This document shows, in pieces, positions 8,097-18,465 of a stretch of DNA of 64,000 nt. The notes beneath the pieces were generated by a model. That model worked only from the letters and a program-made list of their open reading frames with translations, was not told the origin of the DNA and did no database searches. Position numbers and translations under genes: made by a program. Positions within the stretch are counted from its first letter, which is position 1. Each line of letters opens with the position of its first letter. Source of the stretch: Catenovulum maritimum (lineage in GTDB: Bacteria > Pseudomonadota > Gammaproteobacteria > Enterobacterales > Alteromonadaceae); assembly GCF_001050375.1 (NCBI RefSeq), contig NZ_KQ130492.1, positions 41,795 through 105,794 of the forward strand. The letters run 5' to 3'.

Positions 8097-8357
8097 TTAA
8101 AGCGCTTTAATTTGAGCAGCTAAACGGCTCTTATGACGAGCAGCTTTATTCTTGTGGATTAAACCACGAGAAGCAAAACGATCTAAAATTGGTTGTACAG
8201 TAGTGAAAGCTGCTTGAGCTTCTTCTTTTTTACCTTCAGCAATAGCTGAAACTACTTTTTTCAAATATGTGCGCATCATTGAGCGGCGGCTTGCATTGTG
8301 CTGACGACTCTTCTCAGATTGAACCGCACGTTTTTTAGCAGACTTGATGTTAGCCAA
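8097..8357 (-). CDS. rpsT: 30S ribosomal protein S20
   Basis: An 86-residue very basic helical protein that binds 16S rRNA. The opening [16 protein letters not shown], then [13 protein letters not shown] and the end [20 protein letters not shown], are the standard S20 sequence at full length. AGGAG-type RBS (AGGAGTTTAGTTTT) lies upstream. It is divergent from murJ, as in many gammaproteobacteria, and has its own terminator. Confidence 0.98.
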   Translation of the reverse strand: MANIKSAKKRAVQSEKSRQHNASRRSMMRTYLKKVVSAIAEGKKEEAQAAFTTVQPILDRFASRGLIHKNKAARHKSRLAAQIKAL

Positions 8358-8648
8358 AACTAAACTCCTAAAATTCGATGATCAGGGAGACCTGGTATAA
8401 AGGCGCGAGAATATGCCTTTAATCAGGTCAAATGTCAATTATTTTCGTTTAAAAAATAAACTTAAATTAGCTTCTTTTAAATATCGCCTGATTTACTTTA
8501 CTTTTACTTGGAATAAAAATTCAAATTTAAAATTAAGTTCAAACAACAAGCATTTTAAAATAAAGCGAAACAGGTATACTCGCTGGCGCATATTTTACTG
8601 ATTTTTTAGGTACTGCATATATCTAATTGCAGATTTTAGGAAAAAATT

Positions 8649-10211
8649 TTGGCTAAAGGTTTAATTCGTTCTGGTTTATGGTTCAGCGCCATGACTTTAG
8701 TATCACGTATCTTGGGTTTAGTGCGTGATGTGGTTATTGCAAATATTTTAGGGGCTACTGCAGCAGCAGACGTCTTTTTACTCGCAAATAAAATACCTAA
8801 TTTTTTACGCCGTTTGTTTGCGGAAGGTGCATTTGCGCAAGCTTTTGTCCCCGTTTTAGTTGAATATAAAGAAGGGAAATCAATAGACGAGACTAAGTTA
8901 TTGATTGCTAAGGTTGCGGGTACTCTGGGAACTTTAGTCTTTATTACAACCATATTGGGTGTGATAGGTTCACCTCTTGTTATTGCATTATTTGGCACCG
9001 GCTGGTTTTTAGATTGGTTATACGATGGTAACGGGGCGGGCGCAGATAAATACTTATTAGCCAGCAGTATGCTAAAAATCACCTTTCCTTATTTATTCTT
9101 TGTTGCTTTAACCGCGTTAGCTGGTGCGATTTTAAATACTTGGGGAAAATTTGGCGCGGCGGCTTTCACTCCCGTGTTGTTAAATATATCAATGATAAGT
9201 CTTGCCGTTTTTGGCGCGGATCACTTTTCTGAGCCAGCTTATGCATTAGCTTGGGGGGTCTTTTTTGGCGGATTTTTACAATTGTTTTTTCAAATCCCTT
9301 TTTTGAAAAAAGCAGGCGTTATTGTAAAACCTCAGTGGGGCTGGAATGATGCAGGGGTTAAGAAAATTAGATTGCTGATGATCCCAGCTTTATTTGGAGT
9401 GTCAGTGAGCCAAATTAATCTATTATTTGACACTGTATTAGCGAGCTTTCTGCAAACGGGTTCTATTAGTTGGCTTTATTACGCTGACCGATTGCTTGAG
9501 TTCCCGTTAGGTTTGTTTGGTATTGCGATAGCCACCGTTATTCTACCTCAGCTGTCGAAAGACCATGTTAAATCTAGCCCTGAGTCTTTTCAAAATACGA
9601 TGAGTTGGGGCGTACTCATGGTTGTATTGTTGGGGTTACCATCTAGCATTGGCTTAATTCTACTTGCTGAACCTATGTTGATGGTTTTATTTATGCGGGG
9701 TGAATTCACCGCTTTAGACGCAGCTCAAAGTCAATCAAGTTTAATTGCCTATGCGAGTGGTTTATTATTTTTTATGCTAATCAAGGTATTGGCATCTGGC
9801 TTCTTTTCTCGTCAGGACACTAAAACCCCAGTTAAAATAGGTATTCAAGCTATGGTTGCCAATATGGTATTTAACTTAGCTTTAATTTTTCCTTTACAGC
9901 ATGCGGGTTTAGCACTTGCGACTACCTTATCCGCATTAATGAATGCGAGTTTACTCTATTATCATTTAAATAAATTAGGTGTATTTGTAATTACACTTGA
10001 GTTACGTAACTTACTAATTAGAATTGTGCTAGCCGTTATAGCCATGAGCGCTTGTTTATATGTGTTAATTCCTAGCAGTGCCGATTGGTTGTCCTTTAGT
10101 CAGTTAGAGCGCATTTCTTATTTAACTATTTATATAGGCCTTGGCGGCGGCATTTATTTGCTCTCTTTATTTATGATTGGATTTAGACCAAGGCATATAA
10201 AAGCTAAATAA
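8649..10211 (+). CDS. murJ: Lipid II flippase MurJ
   Basis: A 520-residue inner-membrane protein of the MOP superfamily that flips lipid II for peptidoglycan synthesis. About 14 transmembrane segments can be seen. The N-terminal signature SRILGLVRDVVIANILGA, the LRRLFAEGAFAQAFVPV loop with its essential arginines, and PLGLFGIAIATVILPQLS are typical MurJ. The start is TTG at 8649, with AGGAAA eight bases upstream; no ATG fits. The gene lies 115 bases before ribF, and the rpsT/murJ/ribF order is conserved in gammaproteobacteria. Confidence 0.96.
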   Translation: MAKGLIRSGLWFSAMTLVSRILGLVRDVVIANILGATAAADVFLLANKIPNFLRRLFAEGAFAQAFVPVLVEYKEGKSIDETKLLIAKVAGTLGTLVFITTILGVIGSPLVIALFGTGWFLDWLYDGNGAGADKYLLASSMLKITFPYLFFVALTALAGAILNTWGKFGAAAFTPVLLNISMISLAVFGADHFSEPAYALAWGVFFGGFLQLFFQIPFLKKAGVIVKPQWGWNDAGVKKIRLLMIPALFGVSVSQINLLFDTVLASFLQTGSISWLYYADRLLEFPLGLFGIAIATVILPQLSKDHVKSSPESFQNTMSWGVLMVVLLGLPSSIGLILLAEPMLMVLFMRGEFTALDAAQSQSSLIAYASGLLFFMLIKVLASGFFSRQDTKTPVKIGIQAMVANMVFNLALIFPLQHAGLALATTLSALMNASLLYYHLNKLGVFVITLELRNLLIRIVLAVIAMSACLYVLIPSSADWLSFSQLERISYLTIYIGLGGGIYLLSLFMIGFRPRHIKAK

Positions 10212-10290
10212 GCAGAAGCTTGTTAAGAAGCGAGATGATGAAAGTTGATTTTGATGCTTGCTAAACTCGCATTAACAGGCCTTTTGGGTA

Positions 10291-10296
10291 TATAAT
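10291..10296 (+). promoter_or_regulatory. -10 element of a likely ribF operon promoter
   Basis: A perfect TATAAT hexamer 31 bases before the ribF start, in the murJ-ribF gap. No good -35 box is seen at the usual spacing, so the promoter is only a candidate. Confidence 0.4.
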
Positions 10297-10326
10297 CCAC
10301 GAGTTTTTTAGATTAGACGGTTAAGC

Positions 10327-11253
10327 ATGCAGTTAATCCGAGGCATTCATAATATAAAACCAGAACATTCTGGTTGTGTATTAACAATTGGCAATTTTGA
10401 TGGTGTACATAAAGGTCACCTATCAGTTTTGGCGCAATTGAAAAAAAAAGCTGAACAGTTAGCATTACCAGCAGTTGTGATGACATTTGAACCGCAACCT
10501 GTTGAAGTATTAGCGCCTGAATTTGCTCCGGCGAGGCTGAGCCGTTGGCGCGATAAATACCAGCTATTGTCTAATCATGTTGAAAGAATGCTATGCGTTC
10601 GATTTAATCCTGAATTTGCTCAATTAACGGCGGACCAATTTATTGGCGAGCTATTAGTTGAGAAACTAGGAATTAAACATATTGTCGTAGGTGATGATTT
10701 TAGGTTTGGAAAAGGTCGCATTGGAGACTTTGAAAAACTTAAGCAAGCGGGCAAAGTCTTTGGTTTTACCGTTGAAGATACCCAAACCTGTGAACTAGAA
10801 GGCAAGCGTGTCAGCAGTACAGAAATTCGTAAAGCTATTGCAGGTAATAATTTTGAATTAGCTGAACAGTTATTAGGTCGTGAATTTAGTGTTAGTGGGA
10901 CTGTTGTCCATGGCGAAAAGCGCGGTCGAACCATAGGCTTTCCGACTGCAAATGTGTTATTACATAGGAAAGTGTCACCTGTATCTGGTGTATATGCAGT
11001 TCAAATTCAATTTCAAGATCAAGTATTTAATGGCGTTGCCAATGTTGGTTCAAGACCGACTGTTAATGGGCAGCGCCAACAGTTAGAAGTACACATTTTT
11101 AATTTTACTGGAGATTTATACCAGCAAAGAGTAAATGTGTTGTTTAAAAGCAAAATCAGATCAGAACACAAGTTTGCATCATTTGATGCTTTAAAGAACC
11201 AAATAAAACTAGATGTTATTGCTGCGCAAGATGTTTTAAATTGTGCGCAATGA
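10327..11253 (+). CDS. ribF: Bifunctional riboflavin kinase / FAD synthetase
   Basis: A 308-residue cytoplasmic enzyme that phosphorylates riboflavin to FMN and adenylylates FMN to FAD. The N-terminal nucleotidyltransferase domain has IGNFDGVHKGHL (about 21-32) and VVGDDFRFGKGR. The C-terminal kinase domain has GRTIGFPTANV with the flavokinase PTAN signature, and NVGSRPTVNG. Length and domain order match E. coli RibF (313). It is the first gene of the ribF-ileS-lspA-fkpB-ispH operon, 37 bases before ileS. Confidence 0.97.
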   Translation: MQLIRGIHNIKPEHSGCVLTIGNFDGVHKGHLSVLAQLKKKAEQLALPAVVMTFEPQPVEVLAPEFAPARLSRWRDKYQLLSNHVERMLCVRFNPEFAQLTADQFIGELLVEKLGIKHIVVGDDFRFGKGRIGDFEKLKQAGKVFGFTVEDTQTCELEGKRVSSTEIRKAIAGNNFELAEQLLGREFSVSGTVVHGEKRGRTIGFPTANVLLHRKVSPVSGVYAVQIQFQDQVFNGVANVGSRPTVNGQRQQLEVHIFNFTGDLYQQRVNVLFKSKIRSEHKFASFDALKNQIKLDVIAAQDVLNCAQ

Positions 11254-11290
11254 AATATACAACCTGAGTTGTTAGGAATAGATTAATCTA

Positions 11291-14101
11291 ATGAGTGATT
11301 ACAAACATACTTTAAATTTACCGCAAACTGACTTCGCGATGCGCGGAGACTTAGCAAAACGTGAACCAAAAATGTTAGCTGCATGGCAACAAAAAGGTTT
11401 GTATAAAGCAATTAGAGCTGCACGTTCTGGTCGAGACCAATTTATTGTGCATGATGGCCCTCCTTATGCCAATGGTAATATTCACTTAGGTCATGCGGTA
11501 AATAAAGTACTGAAAGATGTGATTATTAAAGCGAAAACTTTGTCTGGCTTTGACTCTCCTTATGTACCAGGTTGGGACTGTCATGGTTTACCAATTGAAT
11601 TACAAGTTGAGAAAAAAGTTGGTAAGCCAGGTCGTAAAGTGACAGCTGCTGAATTTAGAGAAAAATGCCGAGCTTATGCAACTAAACAAGTTGATGGCCA
11701 AAAAGCGGACTTTATTCGTTTAGGTGTATTAGGTGAATGGGAAAATCCATATTTAACTATGGATTACAAATTTGAAGCTAATATCATTCGCTCGTTAGGT
11801 AAAATCGTTAAAAACGGCCACCTAGAAAAAGGCTTTAAACCGGTTCATTGGTGTACAGATTGTGGCTCTGCTTTAGCTGAAGCTGAAGTTGAATATCAAG
11901 ATAAAAAATCACCAGCAATCGACGTTAGATTTAAACTCGCTGACTCTATTATAGAAAAGTTCTCTACTACTGAGAATCAAGGTGAAGGCGATATCTCTAT
12001 TGTTATCTGGACGACAACGCCTTGGACTTTACCTGCAAACCGAGCGGTTGCTGTTCATCCTGAATTGGAATACAGCTTAGTACAAGCGGGCAGTGAAAGA
12101 TTAGTATTAGGTACAGACCTAGTTGCATCTGCAATGCAAAGATACGGCATCGAAAGCTATGAAATCTTAGGCCACTGTAAAGGTAGTGACTTAGAATTAA
12201 GCCAAGCGCAACATCCATTTTATGATTTTACTGTACCTGTGATTTTAGGTGATCATGTTACAACTGAATCAGGTACAGGTTGTGTACATACTGCGCCAGG
12301 CCATGGTCAAGACGATTTCGTGGTTGGTAAGCAATACGATTTAGAAGTGGCAAATCCAGTAGGCCCTAATGGGGTTTATTTAGAAGGCACAGAGGTGTTT
12401 GCTGGCCAGCACGTGTTTAAAGCTAATCCGAATGTAGTTACTTTACTTGAAGAAAAAGGTTCTTTACTACTACATAAAGAATACGAGCACAGCTACCCGC
12501 ATTGTTGGAGACACAAGACTCCGATTATTTTCCGCGCGACGCCTCAGTGGTTTGTTGCTATGGATAAAGCTGGATTACGTCAAGATTCAATTGAAGCGAT
12601 TAAACAAACTAAATGGATTCCAGCTTGGGGTGAAGGCCGAATCCATAACATGGTTGAAGGTCGTCCAGATTGGTGTATTTCACGCCAACGTACTTGGGGT
12701 GTGCCGATCGCTTTATTAGTTCATAAAGAAACCGGTGAGCTACATCCAAATACACTTGAGTTAATCGAGAGCGTTGCAACTCAAGTTGAAGAAAAAGGCA
12801 TTCAAGCTTGGTTCGATCTAACCGCTGAAGATTTAGTCGGTGAAGATGCTCAAACTTACGTTAAAGTACCAGATACCTTAGACGTATGGTTTGACTCTGG
12901 TGTAACTCATGCTTGTGTTATTGATGCTCGTGCAGAAACTTTTGGTAAATCAGCTGATTTATATCTTGAAGGTTCAGATCAACACAGAGGCTGGTTCATG
13001 TCATCTATGATGACTGGCATAGCGATGAAAGGCGAAGCACCGTACAAAGAAGTATTAACGCATGGTTTTACTGTTGATAAAGATGGTCGCAAGATGTCTA
13101 AATCAATTGGTAATACGGTTAGCCCGCAAGAAATAATTAATAAATTTGGTGCTGATATTTTACGTTTGTGGATAGCATCGACTAACTACACTGTTGATAT
13201 CACAGTATCTGATGAAGTATTCAAGCGTTCTGCGGATGCTTACCGTCGTATTCGAAATACAGCTCGTTTCTTATTATCAAACTTAAATGGTTTTGATCCT
13301 AAGACAGATATGGTTGCGCCTGAAGATATGGTTGAGTTAGATCGCTGGGCTGTGGCTAAAGCAAATCAAATTCAACAAGAAATTATTGAAGCTTACGACG
13401 AATATCAATTATTAGTGGTTGTGCAAAAATTAATGCATTTCTGTTCAATTGATATGGGTAGCTTCTATTTAGACGTGATTAAAGATCGTCAATACACAGC
13501 GAAATCTGATGGTTTAGCTAGACGTTCATGTCAAACCGCACTTTATTTAATCGCAGAAGCACTAACTCGCTGGATGGCGCCAATTATGAGTTTTACTGCT
13601 CAAGAAATTTGGCAATCATTACCGGGTGAAAGAGAAGAATTTGTTTTTGCTCAAGAATGGTATCAAGGTTTAGCGCCATTGGCTGAAAACTCAGAATTTA
13701 ATGATGAGTTTTGGTCTCAGGTTATGTCGGTAAAAGATGAAGTAAACCGTGTTATTGAAGCAGCTCGTCGTGAAGAGTTAGTAGGCGCTAGTTTAGCTGC
13801 TGAGGTAACTTTATATGTTAAACCTGAGTTACAAGCTGTTCTATCTAAACTTTCAGATGAATTAAGATTTGTTCTCATTACATCTAAAGCTGCCATTGCC
13901 GAATTTGAGCAAGCACCTGCAGATGCTAGAGAAACTGAAATTTCAGCATTAAAAGTACAGATAGAAAAATCAGCTGGCGAGAAGTGTGATAGATGTTGGC
14001 ACCACAGAGAAGAGGTGGGCACAATTGAAGCTCACCCTACAATTTGTTCTCGTTGTGTTACTAATATTGAAGGCGAAGGCGAAGCTCGCCAATTCGCTTA
14101 G
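11291..14101 (+). CDS. ileS: Isoleucine--tRNA ligase
   Basis: A 936-residue class Ia synthetase charging tRNA(Ile). The HIGH motif is in [16 protein letters not shown] (about 58-73), the CP1 editing domain contains [16 protein letters not shown] and the [12 protein letters not shown] segment, and KMSKS is in [13 protein letters not shown] (about 600). The C-terminal zinc site is visible as CDRCWHH...CSRC. Length equals E. coli IleS (938). RBS AGGAATAGATT is upstream. The bacterial short type with zinc ribbon is the mupirocin-sensitive class by family knowledge. Confidence 0.98.
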   Translation: MSDYKHTLNLPQTDFAMRGDLAKREPKMLAAWQQKGLYKAIRAARSGRDQFIVHDGPPYANGNIHLGHAVNKVLKDVIIKAKTLSGFDSPYVPGWDCHGLPIELQVEKKVGKPGRKVTAAEFREKCRAYATKQVDGQKADFIRLGVLGEWENPYLTMDYKFEANIIRSLGKIVKNGHLEKGFKPVHWCTDCGSALAEAEVEYQDKKSPAIDVRFKLADSIIEKFSTTENQGEGDISIVIWTTTPWTLPANRAVAVHPELEYSLVQAGSERLVLGTDLVASAMQRYGIESYEILGHCKGSDLELSQAQHPFYDFTVPVILGDHVTTESGTGCVHTAPGHGQDDFVVGKQYDLEVANPVGPNGVYLEGTEVFAGQHVFKANPNVVTLLEEKGSLLLHKEYEHSYPHCWRHKTPIIFRATPQWFVAMDKAGLRQDSIEAIKQTKWIPAWGEGRIHNMVEGRPDWCISRQRTWGVPIALLVHKETGELHPNTLELIESVATQVEEKGIQAWFDLTAEDLVGEDAQTYVKVPDTLDVWFDSGVTHACVIDARAETFGKSADLYLEGSDQHRGWFMSSMMTGIAMKGEAPYKEVLTHGFTVDKDGRKMSKSIGNTVSPQEIINKFGADILRLWIASTNYTVDITVSDEVFKRSADAYRRIRNTARFLLSNLNGFDPKTDMVAPEDMVELDRWAVAKANQIQQEIIEAYDEYQLLVVVQKLMHFCSIDMGSFYLDVIKDRQYTAKSDGLARRSCQTALYLIAEALTRWMAPIMSFTAQEIWQSLPGEREEFVFAQEWYQGLAPLAENSEFNDEFWSQVMSVKDEVNRVIEAARREELVGASLAAEVTLYVKPELQAVLSKLSDELRFVLITSKAAIAEFEQAPADARETEISALKVQIEKSAGEKCDRCWHHREEVGTIEAHPTICSRCVTNIEGEGEARQFA

Positions 14102-14121
14102 TACTTAATATAGGAAAGTTA

Positions 14122-14643
14122 ATGAGCCAATTTAAAAACACTGGCATAGCTTGGATTTGGATTGCGATTTTAGTTTTTATCTTTGATCAGGTAACAAAAA
14201 TCGCAGTTTTACAAAATTTTGCTTTGTATGAAAGTGTCAAAATTACAGACTTTTTTAATCTGATCTATGTTCAAAATTTTGGTGCAGCATTTAGTTTTCT
14301 AGCAGATCATAATGGTTGGCAACGCTGGTTTTTTACAGCGATTGCAATTTTTGCTGTTGGCTTAATTAGCTATTGGTTAACTAAAACTGAAAAAAATAAA
14401 TTGTTATTGTGTATTGGCTTTAACTTAATTTTGGGTGGTGCGTTAGGAAACTTATATGACAGAGTTGCTTATGGCTTTGTTGTTGATTTTCTTGATTTTA
14501 CGATCCCTCTATATGGCCGTTGGCCTGCATTTAATATTGCAGACATGGGGATAGTAATTGGTGCTGGCTTGATTTTATTGGATTCTTTTAAAAATCCAGA
14601 AAATGCCGAACAAGATAAAAAAGAACAAACAGCAGGAAAGTAA
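14122..14643 (+). CDS. lspA: Lipoprotein signal peptidase (signal peptidase II)
   Basis: A 173-residue inner-membrane aspartic protease that removes signal peptides from diacylglyceryl-modified prolipoproteins. Four transmembrane segments are present. The catalytic aspartates lie in GGALGNLYDRV...VVDFLDF (about 110-130) and FNIADMGIVIG (about 138-148). The family's N-terminal FDQVTKIAV is also present. It starts 20 bases after ileS and ends in a hydrophilic tail whose stop is one base before the fkpB start. Confidence 0.97.
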   Translation: MSQFKNTGIAWIWIAILVFIFDQVTKIAVLQNFALYESVKITDFFNLIYVQNFGAAFSFLADHNGWQRWFFTAIAIFAVGLISYWLTKTEKNKLLLCIGFNLILGGALGNLYDRVAYGFVVDFLDFTIPLYGRWPAFNIADMGIVIGAGLILLDSFKNPENAEQDKKEQTAGK

Positions 14644-14644
14644 G

Positions 14645-15079
14645 ATGACGACACAAATTAAAGCTGGCAGTGAAGTGGTGATGCACTTTTCGATCAAACT
14701 AGAAGACGGCACAGCGGCAGAAAGTACAAAAGTTGCAAATAAGCCTGCCAAGTTTGTTATGGGTGATGGTTCATTAACTAAAAGTTTTGAAGATTGCTTA
14801 CTAGGATTAACAGAAGGCCAACAACAAAGTTTCAAGCTTGCGCCTGAAGATGCTTTTGGTTTATCTAATCCGGATAATATTTATCATTTAGATCGCAGTA
14901 AATTTTCGTCGGATACTCCGGCGGAAGAGGGATCTATTGTTGCTTTTGCTCAGCCAGATGGTTCTGAGCTACCAGGCATTATCCGAAGTGTAGCTGGGGA
15001 TTCAGTTACGGTTGATTTTAATCATCCTTTAGCTGGTTTAACTGTTGAGTTTGATGTTGAAATCCTGTCTGTAAATTAG
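14645..15079 (+). CDS. fkpB: FKBP-type peptidyl-prolyl cis-trans isomerase (SlpA/FkpB)
   Basis: A 144-residue SlyD/SlpA-type FKBP. It has VVMHFSIKLEDGTAAEST, PAKFVMGDGSLTKSFEDCL and the flap-domain insert typical of this branch, ending GLTVEFDVEILSV. There is no histidine-rich tail, which separates it from SlyD. The start ATG at 14645 is one base after the lspA stop, with GGAAAG upstream inside lspA; a longer in-frame reading from 14603 would overlap lspA. fkpB between lspA and ispH is the conserved gammaproteobacterial order. Confidence 0.95.
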   Translation: MTTQIKAGSEVVMHFSIKLEDGTAAESTKVANKPAKFVMGDGSLTKSFEDCLLGLTEGQQQSFKLAPEDAFGLSNPDNIYHLDRSKFSSDTPAEEGSIVAFAQPDGSELPGIIRSVAGDSVTVDFNHPLAGLTVEFDVEILSVN

Positions 15080-15099
15080 TCGCTTAAAAAGAGTTTATT

Positions 15100-16029
15100 A
15101 TGCAAATTGAATTAGCAAACCCACGTGGCTTTTGTGCTGGTGTAGACAGAGCAATTAGTATTGTTGAAAGAGCACTAGAGATATTCGAAAAGCCGATTTA
15201 TGTCAGACATGAAGTTGTACACAATAAATACGTTGTAGATGGCTTACGTGAACGTGGTGCAGTTTTTGTTGATGAGCTTAATGAGATCCCAGACGATAGC
15301 ATAGTGATTTTTAGTGCTCATGGGGTTTCACAGGCTGTGCGCAAAGAAGCAAAAGATAGAGGTTTGAAAATATTTGATGCAACTTGTCCTTTAGTCACTA
15401 AAGTACATATGGAAGTGACACGTGCCAGTCGAAAGGGGATCGAGTGTATCCTAATTGGTCATCATGGTCATCCTGAAGTAGAAGGGACTATGGGCCAGTA
15501 TTCTAATGATGATGCCGGTATTTATTTGGTTGAGAATGTTGAAGACGTTAGCAAATTAGAAGTGAAAAATGCTTCAAATTTATATTATTGCTCACAAACG
15601 ACCTTATCTGTTGATGATACTTCTGACATCATAGATGCTTTACGCGCTAAGTTTCCTGAAATTAATGGTCCACGTAAAGACGACATTTGTTATGCAACGC
15701 AAAATCGTCAAGATGCAGTTAGAACCCTAGCTCAACAAAATGATGTAGTTTTTGTGGTTGGCGCAAAAAACAGCTCGAATTCAAACCGTTTAAGAGAATT
15801 AGCTGAAAAAGTAGGCTGTAAAGCGTTTTTGATTGATACAGCAGAAGACATTGAATCTGACTGGCTATTAAATGCTAAATCAGTGGGTGTAACAGCAGGC
15901 GCTTCTGCACCTGAGGTATTGGTTCAGCAAGTCATTGATAAATTGAAGAATTACGGCGGTGTTTCGGTAAACGAAAACCAAGGTATCGAAGAAAATGTAG
16001 TTTTTTCTTTACCAATTGAACTGAGATAA
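15100..16029 (+). CDS. ispH: 4-hydroxy-3-methylbut-2-enyl diphosphate reductase
   Basis: A 309-residue iron-sulfur enzyme that makes IPP and DMAPP in the last step of the MEP pathway. The three cluster cysteines are seen in [12 protein letters not shown] (about Cys12), [11 protein letters not shown] (about 96) and, toward the C-terminus, [11 protein letters not shown] (about 197). [10 protein letters not shown] and the NSSNSNRL loop are substrate-binding segments. Last gene of the ribF operon, 20 bases after fkpB. Length equals the family norm. Confidence 0.97.
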   Translation: MQIELANPRGFCAGVDRAISIVERALEIFEKPIYVRHEVVHNKYVVDGLRERGAVFVDELNEIPDDSIVIFSAHGVSQAVRKEAKDRGLKIFDATCPLVTKVHMEVTRASRKGIECILIGHHGHPEVEGTMGQYSNDDAGIYLVENVEDVSKLEVKNASNLYYCSQTTLSVDDTSDIIDALRAKFPEINGPRKDDICYATQNRQDAVRTLAQQNDVVFVVGAKNSSNSNRLRELAEKVGCKAFLIDTAEDIESDWLLNAKSVGVTAGASAPEVLVQQVIDKLKNYGGVSVNENQGIEENVVFSLPIELR

Positions 16030-16363
16030 CGGTACTAATTCTCAAAAGTTTAATTAACATTTCGCACTCTCTCATTTCTTGACTATAGTTAACTGTGGTT
16101 TTAAAAATTATTTAGGAATGAGAGATTGTGTTGTACTCATTTTTCAGCAAACTTAATTTATTAAGTTTACATTCATTTTATGGCGAATTTAAATTCGCTC
16201 TGATCTACAAGCTTTTTATTAAAAAGTGCTTTTTGCATAAAGCCTTTAATAAAATCAGGCTTGCACCTTCATTATCAACACATTTCAATTTATATTCTAA
16301 TTTAATCAATATTCCCTTAAATGCGAACAGCACTCTTTTAGTTACTAATTAAGGATAGTCAGT
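16030..16363. other. Intergenic region ispH-pilV with hairpins and a candidate promoter
   Basis: A 334-base AT-rich gap. Hairpin-forming repeats are AAACTTAA/TTAAGTTT (16149-16168) and the perfect palindrome GCGAATTTAAATTCGC (16183-16198). A 74-codon frame at 16128-16352 is open but looks non-coding in composition and has no family resemblance. A fimT gene, which often precedes pilV, is not present here. Confidence 0.5.
16079..16107 (+). promoter_or_regulatory. Candidate sigma-70 promoter for the minor pilin operon
   Basis: TTGACT at 16079-16084 and TAAAAA at 16102-16107 are 17 bases apart. The -10 box is weak. It lies about 260 bases before pilV, which implies a long leader that includes the hairpins at 16149-16198. 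Confidence 0.35.
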
Positions 16364-16909
16364 ATGAGGTGTAAAAACTCAGGTTTTTCATTTGTTGAAT
16401 TGATGATAGCTATGGCTGTGATGGCGATTGGTATTGTTGGCGCTGTTGCAACACAGGCGACAGCCAAAAAAAATGGCATTGATGCAACGCAAAGATCACT
16501 AGCGCTTTATATGGCCAATGATATTTTAGAAAAAATGCGTTTAAATAAAACCTTATTGGAATCATACCAAGGCTCAAGTTATGGCACTGCTTCTTTTTCA
16601 ACAGAGTCGGAAGCTAATTGCTCCATGGCTAATGTATGCAGTGCAGAAGATATGGTGACTTACGACACAGTACAGTGGCACTGGATGCTAAAAGGTGCCA
16701 GCGTACTTGATGGTGAAAATCGAGTGGGAGGGCTTATCAAGCCAACGGGTTGTATCGATCATACTAATGGTTATGTCACTGTAGTTGTTAGTTGGTTGGG
16801 CCGTAAAGAAAGTATTGACGGTGCATTAAACGCGACTGAATTTGAAGAAAGCTGTGGTACAGGTAGTAATAAACGCCGCCAAGTTACTTTAGCTGCACAT
16901 ATTTATTAA
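16364..16909 (+). CDS. pilV: Type IV pilus minor pilin PilV
   Basis: A 181-residue prepilin. The short leader ends at Gly before FSFVELMIAMAVMAIGIVGA, with Glu at mature position 5, the class III signal for PilD processing and N-methylation. PilV-like features are the following ATQATAKKNG and two cysteines near the middle plus one near the C-terminus. Minor pilins form the priming complex at the pilus tip in the inner membrane and periplasm. First gene of the cluster pilV-pilW-pilX-pilY1-pilE-tapY2, ten bases before pilW. Confidence 0.9.
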   Translation: MRCKNSGFSFVELMIAMAVMAIGIVGAVATQATAKKNGIDATQRSLALYMANDILEKMRLNKTLLESYQGSSYGTASFSTESEANCSMANVCSAEDMVTYDTVQWHWMLKGASVLDGENRVGGLIKPTGCIDHTNGYVTVVVSWLGRKESIDGALNATEFEESCGTGSNKRRQVTLAAHIY

Positions 16910-16919
16910 TTGGGTAAAA

Positions 16920-17981
16920 ATGATGAGACATAAAATTAAATTTATCCATCCTAGCTATCAAGGCAATAAGGGCTTTTCACTGACAGAAATGCTGGTCAGT
17001 ATGACAGTGGGCATGCTTGTGTTTGCTGGTGTTATAGGTTTACTTGTAGCGTCAAATGAAACGGTAAGTGACACAGTGCAACGAGGTGAAATGCAAGAAA
17101 ATGGTCGATTAGCGCTTACTTTAGTCTCTCAAGACATTATGTTGGCAGGTTATTACGGTCAATTTACCGGTATGGATATTCACGAAGCTTCAAGTGCAGA
17201 TACTGAAATTGTAAAACTGAACCAAGTTAATGGTAACAAGGTTGCAGTGGAAGGGACTGATTGTGTTGGCGACGGAGAAAACAACGGCACTTTTTTTGTT
17301 GAGAATAGCGATTTCTTTTTCCGTCATATATGGAGTACGCACACAGAAAGCAGCAGTATTTTTAATTGTATCTCTAGTGCCATTTCGAATACGGATGTTT
17401 TACAAATCAAGCGGGTACTTGGTGATGAGATATCAGCAGGAGAAGAATTAGACACTCGATATTATCTTATTTCAACGGATAACCAAGCCGTGTTTTACGC
17501 TGGCTCAGATGCCACACCAGTTGTAAACAATGGTGTGATATCTGAATACCAGCATCATATTTACTATATTGAAAATGAGTCTAGAGGCAGTGTTTCTGTG
17601 CCTATTTTAAAGCGTAAGTACTTATACAAAACCGAAAATTCAACTGGAAATCAGGCCAAGTTAAAAGCACAAACTTTAGTTGAAGGTATAGAGCGTATGG
17701 GCTTTTTATTCGGTATTGACTCTGATAGTGACGGGACAGTTAATTATTATGCTAAAGCAGAGGAATTAACTCGCGAGCATTGGGAGAATGATGGCAGTGA
17801 AATATTAGCGATTAAAGCCTATATTTTAGTGCGGGCATTGGAGCCGGATAACAAGATAACCAATACTAAGGTTTATGACATGGGCAGTTATTTATATACG
17901 GTGAATGATAACTACCGTCGGATGTTGTTTATTAATACAGTTAAAATTATTAATGCGGGTAAAGAAGTATGGCGCAGTTAA
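16920..17981 (+). CDS. pilW: Type IV pilus minor pilin PilW
   Basis: A 353-residue prepilin with the PilD site in KGFSLTEMLVSMTVGMLVF (Glu5 of the mature form), followed by QENGRLALTLVSQDIMLAGYYG, a PilW hallmark. The large C-terminal domain has the LEPDNKITNTKVYDMG region seen in this family. The start could be either of two consecutive ATG codons (16920 or 16923). The last 13 bases overlap pilX, indicating translational coupling. It acts with PilV, PilX and PilY1 in pilus initiation. Confidence 0.92.
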   Translation: MMRHKIKFIHPSYQGNKGFSLTEMLVSMTVGMLVFAGVIGLLVASNETVSDTVQRGEMQENGRLALTLVSQDIMLAGYYGQFTGMDIHEASSADTEIVKLNQVNGNKVAVEGTDCVGDGENNGTFFVENSDFFFRHIWSTHTESSSIFNCISSAISNTDVLQIKRVLGDEISAGEELDTRYYLISTDNQAVFYAGSDATPVVNNGVISEYQHHIYYIENESRGSVSVPILKRKYLYKTENSTGNQAKLKAQTLVEGIERMGFLFGIDSDSDGTVNYYAKAEELTREHWENDGSEILAIKAYILVRALEPDNKITNTKVYDMGSYLYTVNDNYRRMLFINTVKIINAGKEVWRS

Positions 17982-18454
17982 AACAAATAAAAAATAGCCA
18001 AAACCAACAAAAAGGCGCCGCGCTTGCAGTTGCCTTAGTGTTGATGACTGTATTAACGACCTTAGCCGTTACTTTGCTTTATAACACTTCGCTAGATACA
18101 AAAATGGCGAATGCGGCTGTGCTTAAAAAATCATCTTTGAATGCGGCGATTGGTGGCTCAGATGAATTTGTTGATAAAGCTCACCAAAACGATGAAATAT
18201 TTGGGGGGGTAAATCCATTAACTAATAATACGGATGTCGATGAAGTTGCTTTAGGTGGCAGTGTGATTGCCGAAGCCGATTCTTTAACTGAGCGGCCAAC
18301 GACGTGCCCACATTTTAGCCGAAGTGATGCGAATGATGCTTATATTCAATGCAATCGATTTGTCATTGAGGTTGAACATGCCTTTGGCAAAAATGGCAAA
18401 GGAAGTACTCAAATTGAAACCGCTATTGCGAGTCAAATTCAAGTTAACAATTAA
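17969..18454 (+). CDS. pilX: Type IV pilus assembly protein PilX
   Basis: A 161-residue minor pilin. The N-terminus QQKGAALAVALVLMTVLTTL is the PilX-type prepilin helix, which lacks the strict Glu5 of other pilins, then LYNTSLDTKMANAAVLKKSS. The C-terminal part has two cysteines (CPHF and QCNRF) that probably pair. It overlaps pilW and is followed by pilY1 eleven bases later. Confidence 0.88.
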   Translation: MAQLKQIKNSQNQQKGAALAVALVLMTVLTTLAVTLLYNTSLDTKMANAAVLKKSSLNAAIGGSDEFVDKAHQNDEIFGGVNPLTNNTDVDEVALGGSVIAEADSLTERPTTCPHFSRSDANDAYIQCNRFVIEVEHAFGKNGKGSTQIETAIASQIQVNN

Positions 18455-18465
18455 TTAGGAAGTTC

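Noticed and set aside
8413-8601. 62-codon plus-strand frame between rpsT and murJ
   Set aside because: AT-rich, Lys/Asn/Phe-biased sequence without a good ribosome binding site; it is the promoter region between two divergent genes.
16128-16352. 74-codon frame between ispH and pilV
   Set aside because: Composition is non-coding (Leu, Phe, Lys, Asn-rich), it contains hairpins, and no family or ribosome binding site is recognised; it might be scored by a gene caller but is not supported.
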